Assembly (NCBI RefSeq): GCF_018831085.1
Contig: NZ_JAGPNM010000002.1
Span: 673,675 to 737,674 of the forward strand
Direction of reading: 5' to 3'
DNA from: Rheinheimera oceanensis
GTDB taxonomy: Bacteria; Pseudomonadota; Gammaproteobacteria; Enterobacterales; Alteromonadaceae
DNA length: 64,000 nucleotides
Part shown: positions 24,581 through 35,160 of the stretch, piece by piece
Position numbering within the stretch: position 1 is the first letter of the stretch
How the letters are laid out: every line of letters begins with the position of its first letter
Notes under the pieces: model-generated
What the model was told of the DNA's origin: nothing
Seen by the model: only the letters and a program-made list of their open reading frames with translations
Databases searched by the model: none
Program-made: the position numbers and the translations under genes

Positions 24581-25603
24581 TTATTTCCAGCCAGCGCGAT
24601 CCATTACACGAATGGCTTCAGCGTTTAATTGCCCTAATTTGTCCAATTGTAACTGGTCTGCTTTAAATTCACCAAAACCTTGTAAAATAGCACTGGCTTT
24701 AACACCTTCGCGCACAGGGTATTCGTGGTTTACCTCGGCATACCATTGCTGTGATTCTGCCGTTGTCATATATTCCAGCAATTGAATAGCCTGTGCCTTG
24801 TTTGGCGCATATCTGGCCACGCCGGCACCTGAGATATTAATATGAGCGCCACGGCCATCCTGATTTGGCCAGAACACTTTTACTTTCTCTGCTTCTGCTT
24901 TATCACGCGGGTCGGCCAGCATACCGCCTAAGTAATAAGTGTTGGCAAGGGCTATATCACATACACCTGCTGCTGCCGCTTTAATTTGATCACGATCCCC
25001 TCCTTTTGGCGGCATCGCGAAGTTGGCGACCAGACCTTTGGCCCAACTCTCTGCGACAGCAGAACCATCATGGGCAATTAAACTGGCAGTCATCGACTGG
25101 TTATAAATATTGTCAGACGAGCGCACACAAATACGGCCTTTCCATTTCGGGTCGGCTAAATCTTCGTAAGTTGACAGCTGTTCTGGTTTTACTTTGCCGG
25201 GTACATACATAATGGGCCGGGCACGCATGGTAAGGCCATACCATAAGCCGGCAGGGTCGCGTAGCGCCTCCGGAATAGTGTTGCTTAGCACATCTGATTC
25301 CACGCTTTGCAACACGCCCTGCTCTTTGGCACGGTATAAACGGCCAACATCGGTGCTAATCAGTACATCAGCCGGGCTGTTACGGCCTTCACTAACCATA
25401 CGGCTAATCAGCTCATCAGGCTTACCGGTGATCAGATTTACTTTAATGCCGGTATCGGCGGTGAATTTATCCAGCAACGGTTTAATCAGCTCTTCCTGCC
25501 GTGCTGAATAGATATTGACTTCAGCTGCCTGCGCCGCTGCTATATTCATAAATGCGCTGGCAATACCTGCGCCAAGTAAAGTTAATGCATAAGCTGATTT
25601 CAT
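24581..25603 (-). CDS. fbpA: Ferric iron-binding periplasmic protein
   Basis: 340 aa with signal peptide (MKSAYALTLLGAGIASAFMN, cleavage near AQA-AE). The mature start VNIYSARQEELIKPLLDKF and the Tyr pair in LANTYYLGGM, which donates iron ligands in FbpA/FutA proteins, identify it as a type of Fe3+ binding protein. It collects ferric iron in the periplasm and delivers it to the FbpBC transporter. First gene of the minus-strand operon; a Fur-type site lies 54-68 bp upstream of its start, which fits iron repression. Confidence 0.88.
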   Translation of the reverse strand: MKSAYALTLLGAGIASAFMNIAAAQAAEVNIYSARQEELIKPLLDKFTADTGIKVNLITGKPDELISRMVSEGRNSPADVLISTDVGRLYRAKEQGVLQSVESDVLSNTIPEALRDPAGLWYGLTMRARPIMYVPGKVKPEQLSTYEDLADPKWKGRICVRSSDNIYNQSMTASLIAHDGSAVAESWAKGLVANFAMPPKGGDRDQIKAAAAGVCDIALANTYYLGGMLADPRDKAEAEKVKVFWPNQDGRGAHINISGAGVARYAPNKAQAIQLLEYMTTAESQQWYAEVNHEYPVREGVKASAILQGFGEFKADQLQLDKLGQLNAEAIRVMDRAGWK

Positions 25604-25656
25604 ACTGCCACTCCCAAAAGTGTTGAGCTAGAAAAGACAGGCTATATAAGCATAAA

Positions 25657-25671
25657 TACGAATTATTCTCA
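25657..25671 (-). promoter_or_regulatory. Candidate Fur box upstream of fbpA
   Basis: Read on the minus strand: TGAGAATAATTCGTA. Compared with the 7-1-7 Fur core TGATAAT-n-ATTATCA, the left half matches at six of seven positions and the right half at four. It sits upstream of the iron transporter operon in promoter position. Confidence 0.55.
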
Positions 25672-25693
25672 ATGAGATAAGGGGCAGACAGAC

Positions 25694-25728
25694 AAAAAAA
25701 GGCCGTTAAATTTGCTTTAACGGCCTTT
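25694..25728 (-). terminator. Terminator of the zinc-receptor/His-rich lipoprotein unit
   Basis: Minus-strand reading: AAAGGCCGTTAAA - GCAAA - TTTAACGGCCTTT followed by four further T. A 13-bp perfect stem with a T-run, 36 bp after the stop of the His-rich lipoprotein gene. Confidence 0.85.
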
Positions 25729-25763
25729 GCTATAACGCTAAAACGAACTAATGTCTGGCGGTA

Positions 25764-27110
25764 TTAGTGATCATGCGCTTCGGCAGGCTCAGCAATACCC
25801 AGCCATACCAGCTTATGCGGCATAAAATTAAGTTGCTTGGTTGCCACAACCTCGGCATCAGCCGTGTCTACTGTCAGCAGTGTCCGGTCAATGGGGTTAA
25901 TAACATAGACTTTGTCATCACTGGCAGAAATAGCCAGTTCAAACCGGCTGCCTTGTGGCATAGCGGTAACATCGGCAGTGGTTAGCTGAACTTTGGCCGC
26001 AAACTCAAACGCGGCTTCGCCGGTGCCTTCATGCTCATGGCCGTGATAGTTCAAAATGGTTAAATAACCCAAACTGTCCAGCAACACAAACTTACTGCCT
26101 TTGTCGGCAAAACCATAACCGGTTAGTGTTGCACCAGCTGTCGCTTGCCAGTCTATTAGTTGCATTTCGCCGTCGTGGGCGTGAATAGCAAAAGCACTGG
26201 TACCGGCAAAACCAACAAAGTGTCCGGCATGCATATTACCCACTAAAGTACCTATGCGCATGCTGCCGGTAATATCTGCAGTATTAGCCAGTTTGCTGGC
26301 AGTAAAGGTTGTGCCTGCCTGCTCTATCAGCAATACACCGTCGGTACAGCCAAAGCTGATAAAGTGTTCGTTTTGCGCGCTGCCATGCAAGCCAGGGCAT
26401 AATTCGTCAAATACCAGTTCCTGGTGATAGTGGTCACCATGTTGCTCGTATACGGCTACTTTGTCTGGCAAGGTGGTTGCACTGTTGGCATCACGCACTG
26501 TTGATAACAGGTAATCACCGCGTGGCTGGGCTGCGCCGTGCATATTAACGCTGTAATTTAACACCGGATAACCATTGCTGTCGGTAGTAATATCTGCGTC
26601 GGTAATTACCGCTACCGCAGCGGGCGTGCTGCTGGCGGCGTCACCGTCAAAAAACACCGCTAGCTGGCTGTCACTGGCGGTGATATGTGTTGGCCGGCTA
26701 TTGCTTAAGACAAAGCTGACTAACTCAGGATCTTGCTGGTAGTCATGCAGGTGATCAACATGATCTTCCTGATACAGGCCGCCATCGATAAATTCGACTC
26801 TGTCCGTGGTGCGTTGTATTGCCAGCGCATAACGGTGCGCTGGCGATGCGGCCAGCGCTGATGGAATATCCGCCACAGCAAAACTGTCCAGCAGGCTGCC
26901 ATCACTCAACTCGTAAACTGACAACAGGTTTGAATCTTTGGCAGAAATAACCAAACGACCAGCTGCGCTAACGTCATCATGGTCATGATCGTGATCATCT
27001 TCCACCGGGATAGGATCTTTTTCGACAATATTGGTTGTGCTGTCACCACAGGCACTAAGTAAGGATGCACCGATCAGCAAGGCTGCCAGGCTTAATTTTG
27101 TTTGTAACAT
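25764..27110 (-). CDS. His-rich beta-propeller-like lipoprotein, probable zinc-binding partner of the TonB receptor
   Basis: 448 aa from the ATG at 27110, with AGGAG five bases upstream. A lipoprotein signal peptide (LAALLIGASLLSAC) is followed by an acidic, His-rich stretch (DDHDHDHDD). The rest is a series of beta-strand blocks typical of a propeller (RLVISAKDSNLLSVYELSDG, KVAVYEQHGDHYHQ, KVYVINPIDRTLLTVD), and the end is again His-rich (AEAHDH). Histidines are scattered throughout (DHVDHLHDY, HGHEHEG), as in proteins that capture zinc. Only 68 bp separate it from the upstream ZnuD-like gene, and a terminator follows. A role in handing zinc from the outer membrane inward is inferred. Confidence 0.65.
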   Translation of the reverse strand: MLQTKLSLAALLIGASLLSACGDSTTNIVEKDPIPVEDDHDHDHDDVSAAGRLVISAKDSNLLSVYELSDGSLLDSFAVADIPSALAASPAHRYALAIQRTTDRVEFIDGGLYQEDHVDHLHDYQQDPELVSFVLSNSRPTHITASDSQLAVFFDGDAASSTPAAVAVITDADITTDSNGYPVLNYSVNMHGAAQPRGDYLLSTVRDANSATTLPDKVAVYEQHGDHYHQELVFDELCPGLHGSAQNEHFISFGCTDGVLLIEQAGTTFTASKLANTADITGSMRIGTLVGNMHAGHFVGFAGTSAFAIHAHDGEMQLIDWQATAGATLTGYGFADKGSKFVLLDSLGYLTILNYHGHEHEGTGEAAFEFAAKVQLTTADVTAMPQGSRFELAISASDDKVYVINPIDRTLLTVDTADAEVVATKQLNFMPHKLVWLGIAEPAEAHDH

Positions 27111-27178
27111 TACCACTCCTTGTTATAAGTAAAAGGTGCAACAGGCCAGGAACCAGAGTTAACCTGCTGCACAAAAAA

Positions 27179-29572
27179 TCAAAAACTACCGCGTATACCC
27201 ACGGCTACCGAGCGGCCGGGTAAAGGGGTTAAATCTTTTAAAAATGAGGTGTGTACCCGAGCTTCTTCGTCAGTCAGATTCTGGCCTTTGATATAAGCCG
27301 TTAACTGCTGGGGCCCCAAATCAAAGCGGTAACTGACACTGGCATCGAGCAACGTATAACCTGCTGTGGCTTGCTCCAGTTCAGACACTTTGTCTTGTTT
27401 AAAATAACGGGTAGCGCGTACATCAGCGCTTAGTGCATCCAGCTCGTAAGCCAGTTCTGCGGCCAGCCGCAGTGGTGGTGTGCGCGGCAGATCGCCGCCA
27501 TCCTGGATCCGGGCCCGGATATAATCGCCCTGTAAGGTTAGTTTGAACGGATCATTAATCTGCCAGCTAAACTGTGCCTCCAGGCCATGCAAGGTGACAT
27601 CAGCAGTGGTAAACAGATACACCGGCAACTCGGCGTCGTGGCTATGGCCGTGGTCATCATCACCGTGGTCGTGGCCCCCGTGATCATGACCGGATTCGGC
27701 AAACAGGCCGGTATTTTTCTGGTAATAGTAGTTGTCTATGCGGTTGTAAAAGGCATTCAATACAAAACCGGTATTACCGCTGAATTTACGCAGCGTAATA
27801 TCCAGGTTGTTCGCTACTTCCATTTCAATTGGCTGGGTGTTCAGCACAAACTCATCGTCATCCAGCACAAACAAGGCTCCAACTTCATAAGAAGCTGTGC
27901 CGATATGTGCGCCAAACGATAATAATTCTGACGCTGCAGGCGCACGCTGTGAACGTGATACCGACAAACCAAGGTTATAGCCTTCGGTAAAATCCCACAC
28001 TGTGCCGGCCGACACACTGTAAGGCGTAAAACGCTGGCTGACATCAAACACCCGGATAAACTCAGCACCGTGGTCATGATCGTGGCCATCGTCATCATGG
28101 CTATGGGCGCCAATATCAGGCAGCAACACATCGGCAGCGTCAATCGTTACCCGCTCTACCCGTGCACCTAATTGCACTAACCAGGGGCCAAAATGCCGCT
28201 CTTCCATCCAGCCCAGTGCCAGCATTTGCGTTTCTGATGGCGGGGTAAACGCTTCTTCGCCCACAGCTTCAAAATCACTGAATTTATAATGCAAACTTAA
28301 GCCACCGCGCCAGTCCTGATAAGGCCGGTGTAACAGCTCCAACCGGGCTTCCTGGCTGCGGTTTTTAAACCTAGTACCTACTGCTCCCCCTTCGATTTCG
28401 CTGTGCTCATAGTCGGTAAACGCCAACCGGGTATTTACTGTACGGATAAGGCCGGAGGAGAAGTTCAGCTCACTTAGCAACTGATAACGGTTTTGCGTTA
28501 AGTCAGCATAAACCTGCTCGTCGGCCGCGTGGTCATCGCCTTCTTCATGGCCACCATGCGAATGGCCGGGAATACCATATTCACGCTCTAAACGGCCGTA
28601 AGACCCCCCCACATAACCATTGTCGAGTAAATAACTCCCACCCAGGGTAAAACCTTTAGCGGTTGCAGCACTGCTGGCTACACGACCTTTTACTGCGTCG
28701 TCATCCGGTTGTGCTTCAGCAAAGCCCGGAATACGGTAATCGTCGCTGTCGCGCCAGAAACCATCAACATAGAGACCAATATTGTCAACGCCGGTAACCA
28801 GTGAACCTGCGGCCAGCTTTTCATTATTTACTGATTCACGCTGTAACATCCACTCGGCGCGGGTGCTATTGTTGGTAGGAATACGCTCATCTACTACGTT
28901 AACCACGCCGCCAATAGCACCGCTGCCGTAAAACAGCGTAGCCGGGCCACGTAGTACTTCAATCTGGGTAGCGGTGCTGGCCTCGCTTGCTACGCTGTGG
29001 TCAGGGCCAACGCGTGATGCATCACCGGCATCTAAGCCGTTTTGGGTAATTAAGACCCGCGGGCCATCCAAACCGCGGATAATAGGACTACTGGCAACGC
29101 CGCCATAAAAATTAGAATGCACGCCTACTTCGTTTTTAAGTGTATCGCCCAAGGTTCCGGCCTGACGCATTTTCAGTGCATCACCGGCCAGTACACTGAC
29201 CGGTATAGCCGACTCGGTGGCGGATGCATGAAACGGGCTGGCTTTTACATCTATCACTTCTATTGTGCTGTTAAGCAACATCAGGCTGACATTACTCAGC
29301 CCCTGCTGCGGCACAGTGAAATGGAAATTACGGTGAGCATAGCGCGGTGCTTCAATATGCAGCTCAGCATCCTGCATTAGTAATTGGCTTACACTAAAGC
29401 GGCCAGCCTCGTCAGTAATGGTATGTTGGTTTTCACCCACCACCGTAACTTTAGCACCAGCCACAGGCTTGCCTGTGCTGTCGGTAACCACACCGGAAAT
29501 AGACTCAGCACTTACCTGGCCGGATAACAGGCTACCAGCTACCAGACAGGCCACTATCGTTTTCTTAAACAT
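27179..29572 (-). CDS. znuD: TonB-dependent zinc receptor, ZnuD-like
   Basis: 797 aa from the ATG at 29572, preceded by GGGGA. A signal peptide (MFKKTIVACLVAGSLLSG) is followed by a carboxypeptidase-like regulatory domain (GVVTDSTGKPVAGAKVTVVG), a plug domain (IPVSVLAGDALKMRQAGTLG; VLRGPATLFYGSGAIGGVV) and a beta-barrel. Three His/Asp-rich loops (HSHGGHEEGDDHAADE; HSHDDDGHDHDHG; HDHGGHDHGDDDHGHSHD) sit where extracellular loops should be and are the mark of ZnuD zinc receptors. It takes up zinc across the outer membrane using TonB energy. Two Zur-type palindromes lie upstream, between it and the divergent metal-handling genes. Confidence 0.85.
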   Translation of the reverse strand: MFKKTIVACLVAGSLLSGQVSAESISGVVTDSTGKPVAGAKVTVVGENQHTITDEAGRFSVSQLLMQDAELHIEAPRYAHRNFHFTVPQQGLSNVSLMLLNSTIEVIDVKASPFHASATESAIPVSVLAGDALKMRQAGTLGDTLKNEVGVHSNFYGGVASSPIIRGLDGPRVLITQNGLDAGDASRVGPDHSVASEASTATQIEVLRGPATLFYGSGAIGGVVNVVDERIPTNNSTRAEWMLQRESVNNEKLAAGSLVTGVDNIGLYVDGFWRDSDDYRIPGFAEAQPDDDAVKGRVASSAATAKGFTLGGSYLLDNGYVGGSYGRLEREYGIPGHSHGGHEEGDDHAADEQVYADLTQNRYQLLSELNFSSGLIRTVNTRLAFTDYEHSEIEGGAVGTRFKNRSQEARLELLHRPYQDWRGGLSLHYKFSDFEAVGEEAFTPPSETQMLALGWMEERHFGPWLVQLGARVERVTIDAADVLLPDIGAHSHDDDGHDHDHGAEFIRVFDVSQRFTPYSVSAGTVWDFTEGYNLGLSVSRSQRAPAASELLSFGAHIGTASYEVGALFVLDDDEFVLNTQPIEMEVANNLDITLRKFSGNTGFVLNAFYNRIDNYYYQKNTGLFAESGHDHGGHDHGDDDHGHSHDAELPVYLFTTADVTLHGLEAQFSWQINDPFKLTLQGDYIRARIQDGGDLPRTPPLRLAAELAYELDALSADVRATRYFKQDKVSELEQATAGYTLLDASVSYRFDLGPQQLTAYIKGQNLTDEEARVHTSFLKDLTPLPGRSVAVGIRGSF

Positions 29573-29638
29573 CTTATTCCCCATAAATACACACGCATCG
29601 CAACTGCAACAAAGCGCAGCAGCATTTGACGGCCTAAT

Positions 29639-29654
29639 TGTTATGTTATAACAT
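29639..29654. promoter_or_regulatory. Zur-type operator 1
   Basis: TGTTATGTTATAACAT with perfect 12-bp palindromic core ATGTTATAACAT. This resembles the gammaproteobacterial Zur consensus (GTTATnnTATAAC type). It is 67 bp upstream of the znuD start. Confidence 0.75.
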
Positions 29655-29666
29655 CTTCCAACTTTT

Positions 29667-29682
29667 TGTTATGTTATAACAT
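29667..29682. promoter_or_regulatory. Zur-type operator 2
   Basis: An identical 16-mer, TGTTATGTTATAACAT, 28 bp from operator 1 and 72 bp before the merC-like start. The duplicated site in a divergent intergenic region suggests joint zinc repression of both transcripts. Confidence 0.75.
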
Positions 29683-29753
29683 TATTTATCGCTATTGCAA
29701 CGCTGACAGGCAAATAAGGTTGTTTTGCCCCAGCGACTTACCAAAGGAAGCTT

Positions 29754-30114
29754 ATGAAAGATCTTATTGCCGCCGCCTTATCAGGTTTGTGCGTGGTGCA
29801 CTGTATAACTACACCACTGTTACTGGCGCTGGGCAGCTCGGGCTTGCTGCTGGGTGTATTTAGTTCAGAATGGTTTCATTACCTGATGTTACTGCCCATC
29901 AGCGCCATGCTGGCCTGGAGTCTGCCCGGTGGCTGGTGTGTACACCGCCGTAAAACCCCTTTTGTACTCGGGCTTAGTGGCTTTTTATTATTAATTGCCT
30001 CGCTATTTTCCGGTCATGATGCCGAGGCTGCATTGGCGGTTACTGGCGGCTTACTGTTAATTGGCGCCCATTTGTACAACAGAAAACTGCTCCATAACCT
30101 ACAGGTCGCTGAAC

Positions 30115-30128
<14 letters not shown>
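29754..30128 (+). CDS. MerC-domain membrane protein
   Basis: 124 aa with about four transmembrane helices and the MerC-type vicinal pattern [13 protein letters not shown] in the first helix, where two Cys bind metal. MerC proteins move mercury into cells, but MerC-like genes without a mer operon, next to COG0523 GTPases and Zur sites, are thought to serve zinc handling. Here it heads a + strand operon under the Zur palindromes; its end overlaps the GTPase gene by 14 bp. AAAGGAAGC precedes the ATG. Confidence 0.75.
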
Positions 30129-31331
<1,203 letters not shown>

Positions 31332-31335
<4 letters not shown>

Positions 31336-31607
31336 GTGCTTTATCGTTTTCTGAATTTAAACCGCTAAACAATCTTCCGGCGCGTCAGCTTAGCGATAAC
31401 AGCGCCGACGTATTGCCACAGATATTTGCCCCCGATATCAATCTGGTGAGTTGGCAGCGCGCGGCAGATCCGCTGATTAGCGCCTACTGTGCCGGCCTTA
31501 CGCTGGCAATGCCGTTAAAACGTATTGTTAATATAGATACCGTACAAAGCGATATTGCCGCAGCATTACCAAGAGTATTACTGACGCTGGACCCAATATA
31601 TCGCTGA
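31332..31607 (+). pseudogene. Internally deleted DUF1826 gene
   Basis: 91 codons, starting in a 4-bp overlap (ATGA) with the GTPase stop. The first ~60 residues (SADVLPQIFAPDINLVSWQR) match the N-terminus of DUF1826, a family usually about 200 aa long and often Zur-regulated with COG0523 genes. The last residues (ALPRVLLTLDPIYR) resemble the normal C-terminal end of that family. The ~110-residue middle part, which holds the likely metal ligands, is missing, with the frame kept. It is therefore either a decayed gene or a reduced version. Family call by remembered pattern. Confidence 0.5.
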
Positions 31608-31621
31608 CTGAACCAAATGCA

Positions 31622-31645
31622 AAAAGCCGCTTGGCAGCGGCTTTT
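31622..31645. terminator. Bidirectional terminator
   Basis: AAAAGCCGC - TTGGCA - GCGGCTTTT, between the convergent DUF1826 remnant and rraB. A-run on one side and T-run on the other, so it can stop transcription from both strands. Confidence 0.85.
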
Positions 31646-31661
31646 GGTCAGGCGTTAACTG

Positions 31662-32033
31662 TTACTCTTCATCATCGTCCAGATCCAGTTCGTCTTCGTC
31701 ACCTTCAAAGTAGGTGCCCCAGCCGTCGTACTCAACTTTATGCTTGTGCGCCAGCTCTTCTAATTTAATGGCATCAGCAACAATGCTATCTGCATCCAGA
31801 GGCTGTTCACGAATAGCGTCAAACACCCAGGCGCTGCCGCCTTCTTCAAACTCGACTTCTTCGGCATCAGTTACTTCATAGCCCAGCTTAAACAGCTCTA
31901 CCGCCAGCTTTTCCAGCTTGGCGAAGTCTTTGTCGTAAAAGTGATGCTCAATAGTGTAAAGCGCATCCGGATCGCTGCCATCTTCTAATAAGGCGGCGAT
32001 GGTGTCTTCGGTAAATTCCTGCCAGTTTTCCAT
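31662..32033 (-). CDS. rraB: Ribonuclease E inhibitor RraB
   Basis: 123 aa from the ATG at 32033 ([20 protein letters not shown]). The pattern [22 protein letters not shown], the [16 protein letters not shown] strand and the very acidic tail ([12 protein letters not shown]) are those of RraB, which binds RNase E and modulates mRNA decay. An upstream in-frame extension is rejected because it overlaps the plsC end and lacks a ribosome site. It lies 4 bp after the acyltransferase gene on the same strand; a bidirectional terminator follows. Confidence 0.88.
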   Translation of the reverse strand: MENWQEFTEDTIAALLEDGSDPDALYTIEHHFYDKDFAKLEKLAVELFKLGYEVTDAEEVEFEEGGSAWVFDAIREQPLDADSIVADAIKLEELAHKHKVEYDGWGTYFEGDEDELDLDDDEE

Positions 32034-32037
32034 AAAA

Positions 32038-32784
32038 TTACTCTTTAGCTGCAATATTTCTGGCAGTGTAGTCGTTGCCCAGTTCGCTATCAAGTAAAGC
32101 GATTTTCTGTAGCATCTGTTGGTGGGTATTTTCGGCAAACTGGCGGATATTAAGTTGCTCTGCCGGCAGTTCCAGAGGCGCCATCAGCTCTACAATCACT
32201 TTGCCGTTGTTCCAGCGGTTTAGCTTAAACTGACTGTGGGTGCTGCTCATGCATACCGGCACCAGAGGCACCTTTGCTTCCAGCGCAATGTGAAAAGCAC
32301 CGGCTTTAAACGGCAATAAACCGCGGCCGTAACTGCGCGTACCTTCAGGGAACATCCATACCGAGATACTATCACGGCTGATACGCTCGGCTGCGCCCAG
32401 CATAGCGCCCAAAGCGCGGCTTTTATTTTGCCGGTCTATCAGTATATTGCCGCTCAGCCAGTACAACTGGCCAAAAAACGGGATGTACTTCAGGCTTTTT
32501 TTTCCAATAGTGACTGTACGTGGTTGTACCCCATTACTAATAGTGAATAAATCGAGGTTATTCTGGTGGTTAGCAATATAAACATAGGGTTTACCAGGCT
32601 CGATAGCTTCATGGCGGCGAACTTCAACACTAATACCGCAAATACGTGACATCCAGCCATACCAACGGGAAAATACATAAACATTATTCGGATGAAATGG
32701 CCGCACCAGACAAATAAGTAACCCCGCCAGGGTGCTGATAATAAAAAACAGCACCAATAAAATTAACCTTACTACCGCTATCAC
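32038..32784 (-). CDS. plsC: 1-acyl-sn-glycerol-3-phosphate acyltransferase
   Basis: 248 aa from a GTG at 32784 with GGAG six bases upstream ([17 protein letters not shown]). The start gives the usual PlsC length and an N-terminal membrane segment. Catalytic motif NHQNNLD (H-x4-D), then FPEGTRSYG and [10 protein letters not shown] as in AGPAT enzymes. It makes phosphatidic acid from lysophosphatidic acid at the inner membrane. Followed at once by rraB; the parC terminator lies upstream, so it has its own promoter nearby. Confidence 0.88.
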   Translation of the reverse strand: MIAVVRLILLVLFFIISTLAGLLICLVRPFHPNNVYVFSRWYGWMSRICGISVEVRRHEAIEPGKPYVYIANHQNNLDLFTISNGVQPRTVTIGKKSLKYIPFFGQLYWLSGNILIDRQNKSRALGAMLGAAERISRDSISVWMFPEGTRSYGRGLLPFKAGAFHIALEAKVPLVPVCMSSTHSQFKLNRWNNGKVIVELMAPLELPAEQLNIRQFAENTHQQMLQKIALLDSELGNDYTARNIAAKE

Positions 32785-32828
32785 TGCTATCTCCGCTTTA
32801 CCGCCACAGGCAGTTGTTGTCACCGGCA

Positions 32829-32856
32829 CAAAAAAGGCGCCGTAAAAAAGGCGCCC
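32829..32856 (-). terminator. Terminator of the parC transcript
   Basis: Minus-strand reading: GGCGCC - TTTTTTAC - GGCGCC - TTTTTT, 13 bp after the parC stop codon. Confidence 0.8.
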
Positions 32857-32868
32857 AGTATAGCGGCT

Positions 32869-35157
32869 TTACTCGGTACTGCTGGTTTGATCACTGCTGG
32901 CTTCGGCTCCCTGGTTAACCAGTACTTCATCAATACGCTGTAAGCCCCGTGGTAACTTATTGCCACGCCGGCCACGTTCACCATGGTAATGCGCTAAATC
33001 GTCTGCTTTTAGCCCTAATTTACGCTTACCCGCCACTAAGGTAACGCTGCCATCTGCCGGCACTATCGCCAACTGACAAACGTACTCTTCACGGCTGGCA
33101 GCCCGGGCCGATGGTATAGACATCAGCTTATTGCCTTTACCTTTACTTAATTTGGGCAGGTCGGCAACCGGGAATACCAGCATGCGGCCTTCATTAGAAA
33201 TACACAACACCAGATCCGTTTCAGGCTGCTTTACCACTAACGGCGGCAGTACTTTAGCCCCCACCGGTAAACTTAGCACTGCTTTACCGGCTTTATTACG
33301 GCTGAGTAAATCACTATATTCGGCAACAAAACCATAACCGGCGTCAGACGCCAACAACAACGCCTGTTTTTCATCGCCCAGTAACACATGATCAAAGCTC
33401 TCTCCTGCCACCACAGCAAAGCGGCCACTTAAAGGCTCGCCCTGGCCGCGGGCAGAAGGCAGTTCGTGCGCTTCAGTGGCAAAACTGCGCCCGGAAGAGT
33501 CTATAAATACCGCCATCTGGTTTGACCGCCCTGTTGCCAGGGCCTTGAAAGCATCACCGGCCTTGTAACTCAGGGCATTGCCATCAACGTCATGGCCTTT
33601 GGCACAGCGTACCCAACCTTTTTCCGACAACACTACGGTAACCGGTTCACTGGGTAGCAGCTCTTTTTCACTTAACGCTTTGGCTTCACCGCGCATAACT
33701 ATGGGGCTGCGGCGCTCATCACCATATTTTTCAGCATCGGCTAACAGCTCGTCACGAATGAGTTTGGTCAGCTTTTTCTCTGAGCCTAAAATGCTTTGCA
33801 ATTTGTCCCGCTCTTTGGCCAGTTCGTCCTGCTCGCCACGGATCTTCATTTCTTCCAGTTTGGCTAAATGGCGTAACTTCAGCTCTAAAATGGCTTCAGC
33901 CTGGCGTTCTGTAACGCCAAAAAAGGCTATCAACTCGGCTTTAGGATCGTCAAAGGTACGGATAATACGGATCACATCGTCGATATTTAAAAAGGCAATT
34001 AATAAACCTTCCAGTACGTGCATACGATCCAGCACTTTATCCAAGCGGTGCTGCAAACGCCGGCGCACAATGTCACGGCGGAATGTTAACCATTCGGTCA
34101 GAATTTCCAGCAGGTTTTTTACCCGTGGCCGTTGGTCCAGGCCAAGAATATTAATATTAACCCGGTAGCTTTTTTCCAGGTCGGTGGTAGCAAACAGATG
34201 CTGCATTAACTGTTCAACATCAATACGGTTAGAACGCGGCACTATCACAATACGGGTTGGATTTTCGTGATCCGATTCATCGCGTAAGTCGCTGACCATG
34301 GGCAGTTTTTTTGCCTGCATCTGCGCGGCTATCTGCTCCAGCACCTTAGAACCCGACGTTTGATGCGGCAATGCCGTGATCACAATATCACCGTCTTCCT
34401 GGCTGTACACTGCGCGCATTTTTACACTGCCACGGCCGGTTTCATAAATGGCAGCAAGATCAGCTGCCGGGCTGATAATTTCAGCATCAGTCGGGTAGTC
34501 CGGGCCTTTTACATATTGCATTAAGTCCGTTACGCTGCTGTGCGGGTTATCCAGCAAAGCAGCACAGGCATGGGCTATTTCACGCGCGTTGTGTGGCGGT
34601 ATATCTGTCGCCATACCCACGGCGATACCGGTAATACCGTTCAGCAATATGTGCGGCAGGCGTGCCGGCAGTACTTTTGGTTCTTCCAGCGTGCCGTCAA
34701 AGTTCGGTAGCCAGTCGGTAGTACCGGCGCCAAGCTCAGACAACAGCACTTCGGAGAAGCGCGATAACTTGGCTTCGGTGTAACGCATCGCAGCGAAAGA
34801 TTTCGGATCGTCCGGCGCCCCCCAGTTACCCTGACCGTCAACCAGCGGATAACGGTAAGAGAACGGCTGAGCCATCAATACCATAGCTTCGTAGCAGGCA
34901 CTGTCGCCGTGTGGATGAAATTTACCCAGTACGTCACCGACAGTACGGGCAGACTTTTTATATTTAGCCAGATGCGACAAACCCAGCTCAGACATGGCAT
35001 AAACAATACGCCGCTGTACCGGTTTTAACCCATCACCTATATGTGGTAAGGCACGGTCCATAATAACGTACATGGAGTAATTTAAGTAAGCTTCTTCGGT
35101 AAAACGACGCAGTGGTAACTGCTCAACACCATCTTGTGAAATTACGGTTTCTGTCAT
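32869..35157 (-). CDS. parC: DNA topoisomerase IV subunit A
   Basis: 762 aa. The winged-helix/tower region is canonical: [38 protein letters not shown], and the active-site Tyr126 in [11 protein letters not shown]. Ser86 and Glu90 are present at the positions equivalent to E. coli Ser80 and Glu84, the quinolone-susceptible state. A C-terminal beta-pinwheel follows (~residue 500 on). With ParE it decatenates replicated chromosomes. It follows the TPR gene by 3 bp in a long minus-strand cluster and ends at a strong terminator. Confidence 0.97.
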   Translation of the reverse strand: MTETVISQDGVEQLPLRRFTEEAYLNYSMYVIMDRALPHIGDGLKPVQRRIVYAMSELGLSHLAKYKKSARTVGDVLGKFHPHGDSACYEAMVLMAQPFSYRYPLVDGQGNWGAPDDPKSFAAMRYTEAKLSRFSEVLLSELGAGTTDWLPNFDGTLEEPKVLPARLPHILLNGITGIAVGMATDIPPHNAREIAHACAALLDNPHSSVTDLMQYVKGPDYPTDAEIISPAADLAAIYETGRGSVKMRAVYSQEDGDIVITALPHQTSGSKVLEQIAAQMQAKKLPMVSDLRDESDHENPTRIVIVPRSNRIDVEQLMQHLFATTDLEKSYRVNINILGLDQRPRVKNLLEILTEWLTFRRDIVRRRLQHRLDKVLDRMHVLEGLLIAFLNIDDVIRIIRTFDDPKAELIAFFGVTERQAEAILELKLRHLAKLEEMKIRGEQDELAKERDKLQSILGSEKKLTKLIRDELLADAEKYGDERRSPIVMRGEAKALSEKELLPSEPVTVVLSEKGWVRCAKGHDVDGNALSYKAGDAFKALATGRSNQMAVFIDSSGRSFATEAHELPSARGQGEPLSGRFAVVAGESFDHVLLGDEKQALLLASDAGYGFVAEYSDLLSRNKAGKAVLSLPVGAKVLPPLVVKQPETDLVLCISNEGRMLVFPVADLPKLSKGKGNKLMSIPSARAASREEYVCQLAIVPADGSVTLVAGKRKLGLKADDLAHYHGERGRRGNKLPRGLQRIDEVLVNQGAEASSDQTSSTE

Positions 35158-35160
35158 AGC

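Noticed and set aside
33578..34168. Long open frame antisense to parC, and similar ones antisense to putA, dnaG and znuD.
   Set aside because: They mirror codon bias of well-identified genes and lack ribosome sites and families.
32869..35157. Possible quinolone-resistance change in ParC.
   Set aside because: Ser86 and Glu90, equivalent to E. coli Ser80 and Glu84, are both unchanged.
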